Part shown: positions 35,813-44,495 of the stretch, piece after piece
Layout: every line of letters begins with the position of its first letter
Numbering within the stretch: the first letter of the stretch is position 1
DNA from: an uncultured Verrucomicrobiota bacterium
GTDB taxonomy: Bacteria > Verrucomicrobiota > Verrucomicrobiia > Opitutales > Seribacteraceae
DNA: 64,000 bases
NCBI GenBank assembly: GCA_902612125.1
Contig: CACMBV010000002.1
Coordinates: 1-64,000, forward strand
Direction: 5' to 3'
Position numbers and translations under genes: made by a program
Notes under the pieces: generated by a model
Database searches by the model: none
Seen by the model: only the letters and a program-made list of their open reading frames with translations
Told to the model about the DNA's origin: nothing

Positions 35813-36208
35813 ATGCAATCCTTTGTACGCCAAAGCCTATGGCTAAAAGTTGCACTCCTTACTATGATTGCAACAACCAGTTTACCTATTGGTATTCTGC
35901 AATTGGGCGTATGGGCGAGTATGTTTGATGAATTTTATGACCAGACCCAATCCGTGAGTCTATCAGCGGAATGGACATTGGACGGAAACAACCGGTGTTC
36001 CGGTTGTGAATTAGTGACGGACTTGGGTTCCGGAACTCAAGAGTCTCCTCGCAACTATCACTCCTTGGCCTTGGATACCAAACTCATCAATGAACCAGCC
36101 CTTCCCGTCATTATTGAAAAGCCGCTATTTTTGGGCAGGTTATATTTTCAGCACGTAAAATTCCCAATTGCATGGACTCAAGTGGAGATACACCCACCAA
36201 GAGCCTAA
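35813..36208 (+). CDS. Hypothetical exported or membrane-anchored protein
   Basis: A 131-residue protein, 10 bp after the HupE/UreJ-like gene and probably co-transcribed. An N-terminal hydrophobic stretch ('VALLTMIATTSLPIGILQLG') acts as signal or anchor. The rest is soluble with a 'NRCSGCELV' Cys pair near residue 62 and a beta-rich end ('PLFLGRLYFQHVKFPIAW'). No family was recognised. The CxxC could bind metal or form a disulfide. Its position ties it to the HupE/UreJ-like protein. Confidence 0.6.
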   Translation: MQSFVRQSLWLKVALLTMIATTSLPIGILQLGVWASMFDEFYDQTQSVSLSAEWTLDGNNRCSGCELVTDLGSGTQESPRNYHSLALDTKLINEPALPVIIEKPLFLGRLYFQHVKFPIAWTQVEIHPPRA

Positions 36209-36257
36209 AGAGAGTTCATTTAATTTTTAATCTAGCCTTTTGGCTCCCTTTTTGAAT

Positions 36258-36276
36258 TCGAAGATCCACTCTTCGA
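36258..36276 (+). promoter_or_regulatory. Hairpin directly upstream of the Met-rich barrel gene
   Basis: Perfect 7-bp arms TCGAAGA / TCTTCGA, 5-nt loop, followed after 6 nt by TTTTT (36283-36287) and the start codon at 36292. It could terminate or attenuate transcription from the upstream genes, or regulate translation of the barrel. Confidence 0.5.
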
Positions 36277-36291
36277 TAACTCTTTTTGATT

Positions 36292-37290
36292 ATGAAACTT
36301 TTTACTGCAATTACACTTATTTCTACCCTCATTTTTTCTTCCTTATCCGCTCACGAAGGTCCATGGACCGCAGCACGCCCGGATGGTCACGCCCCAATCT
36401 CAGTGATGGGAGATCATATGCACGAGATGGGCGAATGGATGGTCTCTTACCGCTATATGTCAATGAATATGGACGGGTTACTGAAAGGATCTAATTCTAT
36501 AACCGCATCCTCACAATTAACGGGAATGAGTACCATGGTTCCAACTAAGATGACTATGGACATGCATATGTTTGGCACGATGTATGCCATTTCCGATAAA
36601 TGGACGCTAATGGCCATGTTGAATTATTTAGATAATGATATGGAAATGATCATGCCAATGAATATGAGCATGGATATGGGAAGTTCTGGGATTGGCGATT
36701 TGAAAATTGCAGGACTCTACGACCTTGCACAATGGGATAGTAGGCGAAGAATGCATTTAAAATTGGGATTAAATCTTCCAACTGGATCGATCGATGAAAA
36801 GGATTCGATGTCGAGAGTCCTTGGCTATGGGATGCAACTAGGATCCGGAACTTATGATTTCGAACCTGCCATTACTTACTTAGCACAAACCGAAAACTAT
36901 TCGTACGGTGCCCAGCTAGGAGGCATTCTGAGAATTGGAGAAAATGATCAGGATTACACCCTAGGCAACAAGTTTGAGGCAACCCTTTGGGGAGCACGTA
37001 AAATTACTGAATCTTTAAGTGCATCAGCTAAATTCGATTACTCGAGTCAAAGTGAAGTCGATGGAAAAGATACCCGAATGAATGAAGCAATGTCTCCTGC
37101 CCTTGACCCAAAGTCTCAAGGTCGCGATATCACCACATTTGGCCTTGGTTTGAATTATTATTTTCAAAACGGCGGATTAAGCGGCCATCGCCTTGCAGCA
37201 GAGTGGGAAACTCCTATCGACCAAAAAGTGAATGGAGTGCAACTGGAGTTCGATTCTGTTTGGACGCTTGGTTGGCAATACGCATGGTAA
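36292..37290 (+). CDS. Met-rich outer-membrane beta-barrel protein
   Basis: ATG at 36292 (two codons inside the longest frame) gives a 332-residue protein with a signal peptide ending 'FSSLSAHEG'. Residues 35-130 are packed with Met and some His: 'MGDHMHEMGEWMVSYRYMSM', 'MSTMVPTKMTMDMHMFGTMY', 'MEMIMPMNMSMDMGSSG'. The remainder is amphipathic beta strands ('RMHLKLGLNLPTGSI', 'TTFGLGLNYYF') ending in aromatic 'WTLGWQYAW', as in outer-membrane barrels. It resembles the 'phenol MetA degradation/transporter' barrel group. Met clusters of this kind commonly bind Cu(I) or Ag(I); a metal role is inferred. Confidence 0.8.
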   Translation: MKLFTAITLISTLIFSSLSAHEGPWTAARPDGHAPISVMGDHMHEMGEWMVSYRYMSMNMDGLLKGSNSITASSQLTGMSTMVPTKMTMDMHMFGTMYAISDKWTLMAMLNYLDNDMEMIMPMNMSMDMGSSGIGDLKIAGLYDLAQWDSRRRMHLKLGLNLPTGSIDEKDSMSRVLGYGMQLGSGTYDFEPAITYLAQTENYSYGAQLGGILRIGENDQDYTLGNKFEATLWGARKITESLSASAKFDYSSQSEVDGKDTRMNEAMSPALDPKSQGRDITTFGLGLNYYFQNGGLSGHRLAAEWETPIDQKVNGVQLEFDSVWTLGWQYAW

Positions 37291-37383
37291 TCAAAAAGTG
37301 TTGAAGTCTTAATAACTTTGCTTGTTAACTTAAAAGATTACCGATGAGTTTTTAGATATTTTCAGAGATCTAGCAAAATAGTA

Positions 37384-38604
37384 ATGAGTGGCGAAACCAA
37401 AGATTATCCAAAAGGTATCGCCTCAAAAACTCAAAAGTTTGATCTCTGGAGAAATACTTGCAATGGCATTGTAGAGGCGAGTTTTGCCTCTACATGTCTG
37501 CTGGTTGCCATTCGGTATTTCGAGGCATCCGATACCGCAAAATCATTATTGGCCAGTGGAGGAGCTATAGGATTTCTTTTTGCCCCTCTATTTTTAATTC
37601 TTATCGGAAAGAGCAGAATGCCCGTTAGTAAAATCTGCTCAGCCCTGATGGCGTTTACGGCTATTTTTATTTTAATCTCCGCTATATCACCCTCTGCTTG
37701 GTTTTATGTAATTTGTGTATTACTTGGCTGTATACTTGCGGTTCAGGTACCATCGATGATGGTTCATGTATACTCTAATAATTATAGCCCTAATGAAAAA
37801 GGAGGGCGAATATCTGGTAACCTTATGCTTTCATCCGCGGCCGGGGGTGCCACCGCACTTGTCATCGGACTAATTCTGGATTTGGACCTCGGGTTCTTTA
37901 AGCTTATTGCCTTTGGCACCTTCCTGATTTGCCTTGGTACGGCATACTTCCATCTAAAAATTCCATCCAAACCACTCGAATCAGGTTCTCTAGGCTTATT
38001 AAAAAATCTTTTGCAAGCGACTAAAGATCGGCTTTTCTTGTGGATGTTATCGGGATTAATGCTCACAGGCATTGGCGTCATGTTGACGATCCCGATTCGT
38101 GTGGAATATTTAGTTAATCCGGCTTATGGACTGAATTTCAGCAACACCATGGTTCTTTGTATTACTATGGTAGTTCCGCTGGTCACAGATGTTGGCAGCA
38201 CCCCAATTTGGGGCCGGGCTTATGATAAGTTTAACTTAGCCTATGTAAGAACTTTTGCAGGCATTTTTTTCCTATTGGGTCTTTTTCTTTTCTTTCAGTC
38301 CAAAAGTCTCCCCTTACTGTGTCTTGCATCCGCATTAATTGGAACAGGTGTTGGCGGAGGCACAATGGTTTGGACATTATGGGTAACCAAAGTAGCACCC
38401 AAAGGAAGCGAATCTACATACATGAGTCTGCATTTATTTTTTACCGGAATGAGAGGCTTACCTGCCCCTTTTCTGGGTTACTGGATTCTTACGAACCTGG
38501 GACCCAGTGCAGTCTCATGGGGATCCGCAATATTGATCACGCTCGGTTGCCTTGTTTTCATCAGGCTTGCATCCGATAAAAGATTAATACCGAACTATTT
38601 GTGA
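37384..38604 (+). CDS. MFS transporter
   Basis: A 406-residue polytopic protein with about 12 hydrophobic segments ('GFLFAPLFLILIGKSRMPVS', 'VPSMMVHVYSNNYSPNEKGGR', 'GTGVGGGTMVWTLWVTKVAP'). The loop 'NNYSPNEKGGRISGNL' between TM4 and TM5 and the symmetric six-plus-six layout fit the major facilitator superfamily. It sits between the Met-rich barrel and a TonB-dependent receptor on the same strand. The substrate is unknown; context suggests a metal chelate or siderophore-like compound. Confidence 0.8.
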   Translation: MSGETKDYPKGIASKTQKFDLWRNTCNGIVEASFASTCLLVAIRYFEASDTAKSLLASGGAIGFLFAPLFLILIGKSRMPVSKICSALMAFTAIFILISAISPSAWFYVICVLLGCILAVQVPSMMVHVYSNNYSPNEKGGRISGNLMLSSAAGGATALVIGLILDLDLGFFKLIAFGTFLICLGTAYFHLKIPSKPLESGSLGLLKNLLQATKDRLFLWMLSGLMLTGIGVMLTIPIRVEYLVNPAYGLNFSNTMVLCITMVVPLVTDVGSTPIWGRAYDKFNLAYVRTFAGIFFLLGLFLFFQSKSLPLLCLASALIGTGVGGGTMVWTLWVTKVAPKGSESTYMSLHLFFTGMRGLPAPFLGYWILTNLGPSAVSWGSAILITLGCLVFIRLASDKRLIPNYL

Positions 38605-38628
38605 GCTGAAGGATACATAATTCCTCTC

Positions 38629-40827
38629 TTGCTAGAAAATCACTTTCAGTTTTTGTATAAAATTCTGCTCTTGAATCTCTTTTGTCTACATATCGGTTTC
38701 GTCTTTGCCCTTTTGATTGGTCTCCATCCGACTGTAGCCTTTTCCAGTGCAAAAAAAGAAATGATTGACGAACTCACTCCCATGGTTGTTACGGCTAAAG
38801 GTGGGTTCCCGGAGCCCTTGAATTCAACGGCTTGGTCGATTACTACTTTGGAAACTGAAGCCATAAAAGGGAATGCTAGATCGTTGCCCGAAGCTTTATC
38901 CGGAATTCCTTCCATTATGGTTCAAAAAACTGCACTGGGCCAATCTTCGCCGTACATCCGCGGGTTAACCGGATACCATAATGTGTTATTAGTTGATGGG
39001 ATTCGTCTTAATCATTCCGCTATGCGTTCTGGTCCCAACCAATACTGGAGTACAGTCGAACTTTTTGGTTCCGAACGAGTGGAAGCGCTACGGGGCACTC
39101 ATGGAGTTTTATTTGGAGCCGACGCGGTGGGAGGCATTGTTAATTCGCTCTTTTCCGAGCCCCAATATTCTAATCAAAAAAAAACCAGATCATTTGAAGC
39201 GCTTGGGCGGGCTTCTTCGGCCGAGAATTCATGGAGTGCTGGATTTTCAGCCGAAGTTTCCTCTCCAAAATGGTTTGCTGAAATTTCACATATAAAGCGT
39301 TCCTTTGGCGACCTGGAAGGAGGAAAAAAAGTAGGGCGACAAAAGAATACCGGCTACGATGTGAGAGGTTCCCAGGCAAGGTTGTCCCGAAAGCTAACCG
39401 AGCATGCAAACTTGATCTTCGGTATTCAGAAAAATTTCATGAATGATGTTCCCAGAACGCATAAAACGATTGATGGTTTAACCTGGGAAGGTTTGTCGCC
39501 TGGCAAAGAAATCTGGCGACGAATTGATCAAGACAGGAATCTTTACTATGGAAGGCTTGCCTGGGACGATATTGAGGGAATAGCAAATTCGGGAATATTG
39601 ACTCTTAGTCTTCATACGCACGATCAGGAAAGAAACCGAATGAAAGGTAATTCAGGTGTGGCTACAGGAGGTGACCTGCAAACCTTTAATCTGGAAGATA
39701 TCGGCCTGACAGCACGTTTTGTGAAAGAGGATTTCCTTCAAGGCAGCCTGGCTTATGGAGCCGAATGGCACCAAGAGGAGCTGGTCTCTAGCGGGTACCA
39801 ATTTGATGCCAACGGGCATCGTTCCATCAGCCTGGTACAGGGCCCCCTGGCAGCTGACGCCATCTATAACCGGTTTGCCACTTATTTTGAATATAAACAC
39901 GCATTCGATTCTGGGTGGTCGATAGAGCCGGGAATTCGTTATTCGGCAATAAAAGCAAAGTTAAGAAAATTCTACGAAAGGAACAGCGACGCCTCCACCT
40001 TGTATGCACCGGAAGAAAAAACATATGAAGAAATGATAGGCAGCCTAAGGGCAACTAAGCAGATCAACGAGGAGCTTTTTATTTTTAGCGGTTTGTCTCA
40101 AGGCTTCAGGCCACCGAGCCTCTATGATCTTACCTCCACTGATGAGACAAGTGCGGTGGAAAGGCCCAATATTAAACTAGACCCGGAAAAATTTCTCCAA
40201 GCTGAATTGGGCATCAGGGGAAGTACAGGTTCATGGGAATGGCAAACCTCTTATTATCACACTTGGATCAAAGACATGATCGTTCGCTCGCCCGTCGAAT
40301 CCGGGAAATCTGATGTTTTAAAATCAAACGGGGATGGATTTATCCAGGGTGTGGAACTTGAACTTGGTTATCAGTGGACGCCATCCTGGAAATCCGAGCT
40401 TTCTTTTTCTTGGATGGACGGAGAAGTTGAACAAATGCTTGATCATAATGCGTCGGGAACAGTCGCGATCAACGGTCGTAATTATTTACCGGTAAACCGG
40501 GCAACCACCCGTCTCATGCCGGTGCAGGCAAAGTTTAGCATACAATATAAACCCGTGGGTTCAAACTGGTCATCTGCTCTATCTTTTCTTGGGGTTAGTG
40601 AAGCGAAAGATCTTTCGCTCAAGGATGAAACAGATGTTTCGAGAATACCCAGTAATGGCACCCCCGGTTTCTTCCTAGCCAATATTTATGGTAATTACGA
40701 TCTTTCAGAAAACAGCTCCATATGTCTTGCTCTAGAAAATATCGGCGATGTTGATTACCGGGTACATGGGTCCGGTCTGAATGGTGCAGGCCGGAATGTT
40801 ATCCTCTCCTGCTCCCTTGTTTTTTAG
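38629..40827 (+). CDS. TonB-dependent outer-membrane receptor
   Basis: A 732-residue receptor. The start is probably TTG at 38629, because the signal peptide ('ILLLNLFCLHIGFVFALLIG') lies before the first in-frame ATG (38761). A TonB-box-like 'ELTPMVVTAKG' is followed by the plug: 'ARSLPEALSGIPSIMVQKTA', 'SSPYIRGLTGYHNVLLVDGI', 'ERVEALRGTHGVLFGADAVG'. The beta-barrel runs to a C-terminal aromatic residue ('NVILSCSLVF'). It should import a chelated metal or similar nutrient using TonB energy, although no TonB gene is nearby; the ExbB/ExbD genes at 1557-3320 could supply energy. Confidence 0.9.
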   Translation: MLENHFQFLYKILLLNLFCLHIGFVFALLIGLHPTVAFSSAKKEMIDELTPMVVTAKGGFPEPLNSTAWSITTLETEAIKGNARSLPEALSGIPSIMVQKTALGQSSPYIRGLTGYHNVLLVDGIRLNHSAMRSGPNQYWSTVELFGSERVEALRGTHGVLFGADAVGGIVNSLFSEPQYSNQKKTRSFEALGRASSAENSWSAGFSAEVSSPKWFAEISHIKRSFGDLEGGKKVGRQKNTGYDVRGSQARLSRKLTEHANLIFGIQKNFMNDVPRTHKTIDGLTWEGLSPGKEIWRRIDQDRNLYYGRLAWDDIEGIANSGILTLSLHTHDQERNRMKGNSGVATGGDLQTFNLEDIGLTARFVKEDFLQGSLAYGAEWHQEELVSSGYQFDANGHRSISLVQGPLAADAIYNRFATYFEYKHAFDSGWSIEPGIRYSAIKAKLRKFYERNSDASTLYAPEEKTYEEMIGSLRATKQINEELFIFSGLSQGFRPPSLYDLTSTDETSAVERPNIKLDPEKFLQAELGIRGSTGSWEWQTSYYHTWIKDMIVRSPVESGKSDVLKSNGDGFIQGVELELGYQWTPSWKSELSFSWMDGEVEQMLDHNASGTVAINGRNYLPVNRATTRLMPVQAKFSIQYKPVGSNWSSALSFLGVSEAKDLSLKDETDVSRIPSNGTPGFFLANIYGNYDLSENSSICLALENIGDVDYRVHGSGLNGAGRNVILSCSLVF

Positions 40828-40831
40828 AAAA

Positions 40832-40848
40832 TGGGGAAGGCATTCCCA
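40832..40848 (+). terminator. Short hairpin after the TonB receptor gene
   Basis: TGGGGA / TTCCCA arms (one G-T pair) with 5-nt loop, just past the receptor stop. No T tract follows, so terminator function is doubtful. Confidence 0.25.
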
Positions 40849-40899
40849 AATAAAAATCAGTAGTAACGCTATATTTTTCTGTAACTTTAGCCTAAGGCT

Positions 40900-40905
40900 T
40901 ATAAT
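40900..40905 (+). promoter_or_regulatory. Candidate -10 element for the DUF1549 operon
   Basis: A perfect TATAAT ends 10 bp before the DUF1549/1553 start codon (40916). The -35 region is poor (TTCTGT at 17 bp). If used, transcription would start only a few bases before the ATG, giving an almost leaderless mRNA. Confidence 0.35.
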
Positions 40906-40915
40906 ATGCTAGATT

Positions 40916-43063
40916 ATGAAATTCAGAGTGATACTGACCGTCATCTTCTCCCCCTTTGTCCTGTTTGCTGGAAATAAACTTTCGAAAAAAGAAACTGATT
41001 CAGAAGTTGCAGCCATCAATCAAATTTTGGGCTCAACCTACAAGAAGCATGACATCGAGGTTCCTGCCAAACTGGATGATGCCCTCCTTGCGAGAAGAAT
41101 CTACTTGAAAGTTGCCGGTCGGATACCCACACACGATGAATTAATATCTTACCTGGCAAATCCGTCCAAAAGTAAAAAAAATCAACTGATCAACCAGTTG
41201 GTTGAATCCTCTGCTTATGACAGTCAGATGTTTAATTGGTGGGCTGACTTACTCAGACTCCAAACAAGAATGCGTGGAGGGAACCAAATCGGTGCGGGCC
41301 AGTTATATGTTCACTGGGTTAAGGAACAGGTAAAGAAAAATGTTCCTTTCGATGAGATGGCGTACAACTTAATCACGGCTGAGGGTTATCCCTGGGAGAA
41401 TGGTGCGGTTGGTTATTATCTTCGAGATGCCGGAATGCCCTTGGATAATATGTCAAACACCACCCAGATTTTCCTGGGTACCCAAATGGTTTGTGCTCAG
41501 TGCCACGATCATCCCTTTGATCGCTGGACTCAAATGGATTACTACCAAATGGCGTCTTACACTTACGGTATAAATTCTTCCCGGGGAGGAGATATTCAAA
41601 ACAAAATCAGGAAACATTTTGATAAAAAAAACAAAGGTCTGTCCTACCAGAAAAAGAAAATTCAATCGAAGGAGACGCAGGCTTTTCGAAGGTCGGTTCA
41701 GGAAATGTTGCGCCCTCTCAGGTACGGGGCAACCCACACCAATCGTAAACTTACCTTGCCCCATGATTATCAATATGACGATGGGAAACCCAAGTCATTG
41801 GTGACTCCATCTCCCATATTTGATAATCCCATTTCAAAAAATGAAGGTACATCCAAAGTCCATGCTTACGCTCAGTGGTTGACCACTCCGGAAAACCCCC
41901 GCTTCACCAAAGTCATTGCCAACCGCATGTGGAAAAAAGTTTTCGGTCGTGGATTGGTTGAGTCCGTGGACGATTGGCGTGATGATACTGTTGCCTCCAT
42001 TCCGGCCCTGTTGGAATATTTGGAAAAGCTGATGATTCGTGTGGATTTCGATCTAAAGGAATTTCAAAGGGTATTATTTCAAGTGAAAGCATTTGAACAT
42101 GCAGCTCCTGAATTTATTCCTAATGTTGAAACTCCCTACTATTTTGAAGCTCCCATTCTCGAAAGAATGTCTGCAGAACAAATCTGGGACTCCCTAGTTG
42201 CTTTATCGATTCCCGATTCCGATGACAGAAGTCAAAATGCAAAAATAATCGAACATAGACTGCAACGCTTTCAGGAATATCAGCAAGAAATTGAATCTCT
42301 CAATGGAGAAAAGCTTACCCATCTCGCCGTAAAAGGAGCTAAGGCCAGCAAGGAGATCAATGACCAGATGGAAGATCTTCAGAAACAACTGCGTGAAGCA
42401 CAAGAGGCGGATGACAGGGAAGCGGTTTCCCGCCTACGCAGGGAATATGGAAAGGCCAGAAATCAGCAACGAACAGTTTTTGCCGAGTTGATTATGGGGC
42501 CGGATTTTGAAGTAAAGTCTCTCTATGGAAATAGCGGAAAGATATACAGTAACAATGACCGATGGAAAGGATTCAGCGGACAGATTTACAGAGCTTCTGA
42601 ACTGCAAACTCCTGCCCAGCCTGGTCATTTCCTGCAGGAGTTTGGCCAGTCCGATCGTGAAATCACAGACAATGCGAACAGACACGCATCCGTAACTCAG
42701 GCTCTTACTTTACTTAACGGCACATTTTACGGGGCATTGTTCCACAAGGAGTCGCCCCTGATGAAAAAGCTTGATGAGGCTATTTCTCCGAGTGATAAGA
42801 TCGATGTTTTGTTTCTTTCCATTCTTAACCGCATGCCTACTTCAGAAGAAACCAAGTTTTGTATGGCCGAACTTTCCCCCGCCGCGAGCAAACCGATCGA
42901 TTACAACCAGAAAATTCCTGATCATTTATCGAAAGAAAAAAAGAAGGTTCTCAAAAAACACATAGAAAAAAAGCTCGCTTGGGCCAACTTTAATCGAAAC
43001 CGAGAATATTTTTCCTTGGCTTGGTCTTTACTGAACACCCGTCAATTCTCTTTCGTCCAATAA
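40916..43063 (+). CDS. DUF1549 + DUF1553 domain protein
   Basis: A 715-residue secreted protein with a signal peptide ('ILTVIFSPFVLFAG'). DUF1549 is at about residues 30-240: 'LARRIYLKVAGRIPTHDELI', 'MFNWWADLLRLQ' and the closing 'VCAQCHDHPFDRWTQMDYYQ', whose CxxCH resembles a heme or Cys motif. DUF1553 is at about 310-700 ('RFTKVIANRMWKKVFGRGLV', 'RRFQ'-like region and 'LTLLNGTFYG'), interrupted by a coiled-coil segment near 460-520. It has no PSCyt1 cytochrome domain in front. It pairs with the DUF1501 gene 21 bp downstream, the invariant partner in planctomycetes and verrucomicrobia. The pair's role is unproven; sulfatase/polysaccharide breakdown is a common suggestion. Confidence 0.92.
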   Translation: MKFRVILTVIFSPFVLFAGNKLSKKETDSEVAAINQILGSTYKKHDIEVPAKLDDALLARRIYLKVAGRIPTHDELISYLANPSKSKKNQLINQLVESSAYDSQMFNWWADLLRLQTRMRGGNQIGAGQLYVHWVKEQVKKNVPFDEMAYNLITAEGYPWENGAVGYYLRDAGMPLDNMSNTTQIFLGTQMVCAQCHDHPFDRWTQMDYYQMASYTYGINSSRGGDIQNKIRKHFDKKNKGLSYQKKKIQSKETQAFRRSVQEMLRPLRYGATHTNRKLTLPHDYQYDDGKPKSLVTPSPIFDNPISKNEGTSKVHAYAQWLTTPENPRFTKVIANRMWKKVFGRGLVESVDDWRDDTVASIPALLEYLEKLMIRVDFDLKEFQRVLFQVKAFEHAAPEFIPNVETPYYFEAPILERMSAEQIWDSLVALSIPDSDDRSQNAKIIEHRLQRFQEYQQEIESLNGEKLTHLAVKGAKASKEINDQMEDLQKQLREAQEADDREAVSRLRREYGKARNQQRTVFAELIMGPDFEVKSLYGNSGKIYSNNDRWKGFSGQIYRASELQTPAQPGHFLQEFGQSDREITDNANRHASVTQALTLLNGTFYGALFHKESPLMKKLDEAISPSDKIDVLFLSILNRMPTSEETKFCMAELSPAASKPIDYNQKIPDHLSKEKKKVLKKHIEKKLAWANFNRNREYFSLAWSLLNTRQFSFVQ

Positions 43064-43084
43064 CTTCAAAAATTTCAAAAGCCC

Positions 43085-44389
43085 ATGAATATAAACTCTT
43101 CCCTTTTTTCCGATGAACTAAACCGGAGAAGATTTGTCTCCCTGGCTGCCAAGAGTTTTCTTGGGGTAAGCATTCTCCCCTGGACAACCCATCAGGCACT
43201 GAAAGGGGCTGGACTGGGTCTCAACCGACCGCTCAACCACGCACCCAAGGCCAAGAATGTAATTTATCTTTATATGTCTGGTGGGATGACCCACCTCGAC
43301 ACCTTTGACCCAAAGCCCGAAGCTGAAACTGGAGGCCCGACCACTGCGATAAAAACAAAGGCGGATGGAATCCAGCTTGCCGAAAACCTACCCCTGCTTG
43401 CCAACCATGCGGATAAAATTGCGGTCATTCGAGGTATGACCTCCACCAAAGGGGCCCACCAGCAGGGCAATTATTTCATGCATACCAGCTATGCCCAAAG
43501 GTCGACCATCGTACATCCAAGCATGGGGGCATGGATGACCCGGCTCGATGGGCGTTTCAACCCAACCCTGCCGGGAGCGGTCGTGGTCGGTGGCGGAAGT
43601 AGGCATCCCCTTTCAGGATTTCTTTCGACCTCGCATCAACCCCTGGCAGTGGGTAATCCAAATGAAGGTCTGAAAAATGTACGCATGCTCTGGGGTATGA
43701 GCGATGAAAAATTCGAAAGGGGATTGAAACTTTCCCAAAAACTGGACCGTTCCTTCATAAATAAATATAATTTCGACCAAGTAAATGCATATAGTGATAT
43801 GTATGACGATGCCGTTCGCTTGATGAAAAGTAAGGACATCAAGGCCTTTGATCTTAAGGAGGAGACCCAAGCCACCCGCGACTCCTATGGAGCGGAGAAT
43901 TTTGGTCAAGGGGTTCTGCTCGCGAGACGATTGGTGGAAAGACAAGTCCGATTCGTAGAGGTGCAACTGGGCGGATGGGATACTCACCAAAATAATTTCA
44001 CCCGGGTTCCGGAAAGGTGTGCTATTTTAGACCAAGCTCTTTCAGCGTTGCTCAACGACCTCTCAAAACGGGGCCTTCTGGACGAAACACTGGTCGTCCT
44101 AGCTACCGAATTCGGAAGAACTCCAACTATTAATGTCAATGAAGGTCGCGATCACTACCCAAAAGCCTTTTCCTGCATGCTTGCCGGAGGTGGGATCAAG
44201 GGAGGTCAAGTCTGGGGTGCAACGGATGAGGAAGGTCGGGAGGTCATTGAAAAGAAAGTCGAGATCCCAGATTTCAACGCCACCATTGCTTACTCCCTCG
44301 GATTGCCATTGGATGAAATCATCTATTCTCCGACCCGCAGACCTTTCACTCTTTCCGACAAAGGCCAACCACTTACTCAATTGATATAA
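43085..44389 (+). CDS. DUF1501 domain protein (sulfatase-like fold)
   Basis: A 434-residue protein with a twin-Arg-like leader, 'NRRRFVSLAAKSFLGVSILP', suggesting Tat export. DUF1501 blocks follow: 'KNVIYLYMSGGMTHLDTFDP', 'IAVIRGMTSTKGAHQQGNYF', 'QLGGWDTHQNNF' and 'LDETLVVLATEFGRTPTIN' with 'GRDHYPKAFSCMLAGGGIKG'. The fold is that of alkaline-phosphatase/sulfatase enzymes, with Asp/His metal ligands, but the substrate is unknown. It is translated just after the DUF1549/1553 partner. Confidence 0.93.
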   Translation: MNINSSLFSDELNRRRFVSLAAKSFLGVSILPWTTHQALKGAGLGLNRPLNHAPKAKNVIYLYMSGGMTHLDTFDPKPEAETGGPTTAIKTKADGIQLAENLPLLANHADKIAVIRGMTSTKGAHQQGNYFMHTSYAQRSTIVHPSMGAWMTRLDGRFNPTLPGAVVVGGGSRHPLSGFLSTSHQPLAVGNPNEGLKNVRMLWGMSDEKFERGLKLSQKLDRSFINKYNFDQVNAYSDMYDDAVRLMKSKDIKAFDLKEETQATRDSYGAENFGQGVLLARRLVERQVRFVEVQLGGWDTHQNNFTRVPERCAILDQALSALLNDLSKRGLLDETLVVLATEFGRTPTINVNEGRDHYPKAFSCMLAGGGIKGGQVWGATDEEGREVIEKKVEIPDFNATIAYSLGLPLDEIIYSPTRRPFTLSDKGQPLTQLI

Positions 44390-44422
44390 GTTCCTTCGTC
44401 ATACCGAAAACAAAGTTTCAAC

Positions 44423-44444
44423 ATCTTTCCTCTCGACGAAAGAT
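44423..44444. other. Hairpin between DUF1501 and cyclophilin genes
   Basis: Arms ATCTTTC / GAAAGAT (7 bp) with an 8-nt loop in the 106-bp gap. No T tract follows; possible weak terminator or RNA-processing site. Confidence 0.3.
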
Positions 44445-44495
44445 ACTCACTTCGGTTTACTCCCTGCTTTTAAACCGTAAATTTATTACCTAATT

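Noticed and set aside
37286-37342. Inverted repeat GGTAATC / GATTACC across the stop of the Met-rich barrel
   Set aside because: Loop of 43 nt is too long for a terminator and no regulator logic was seen.
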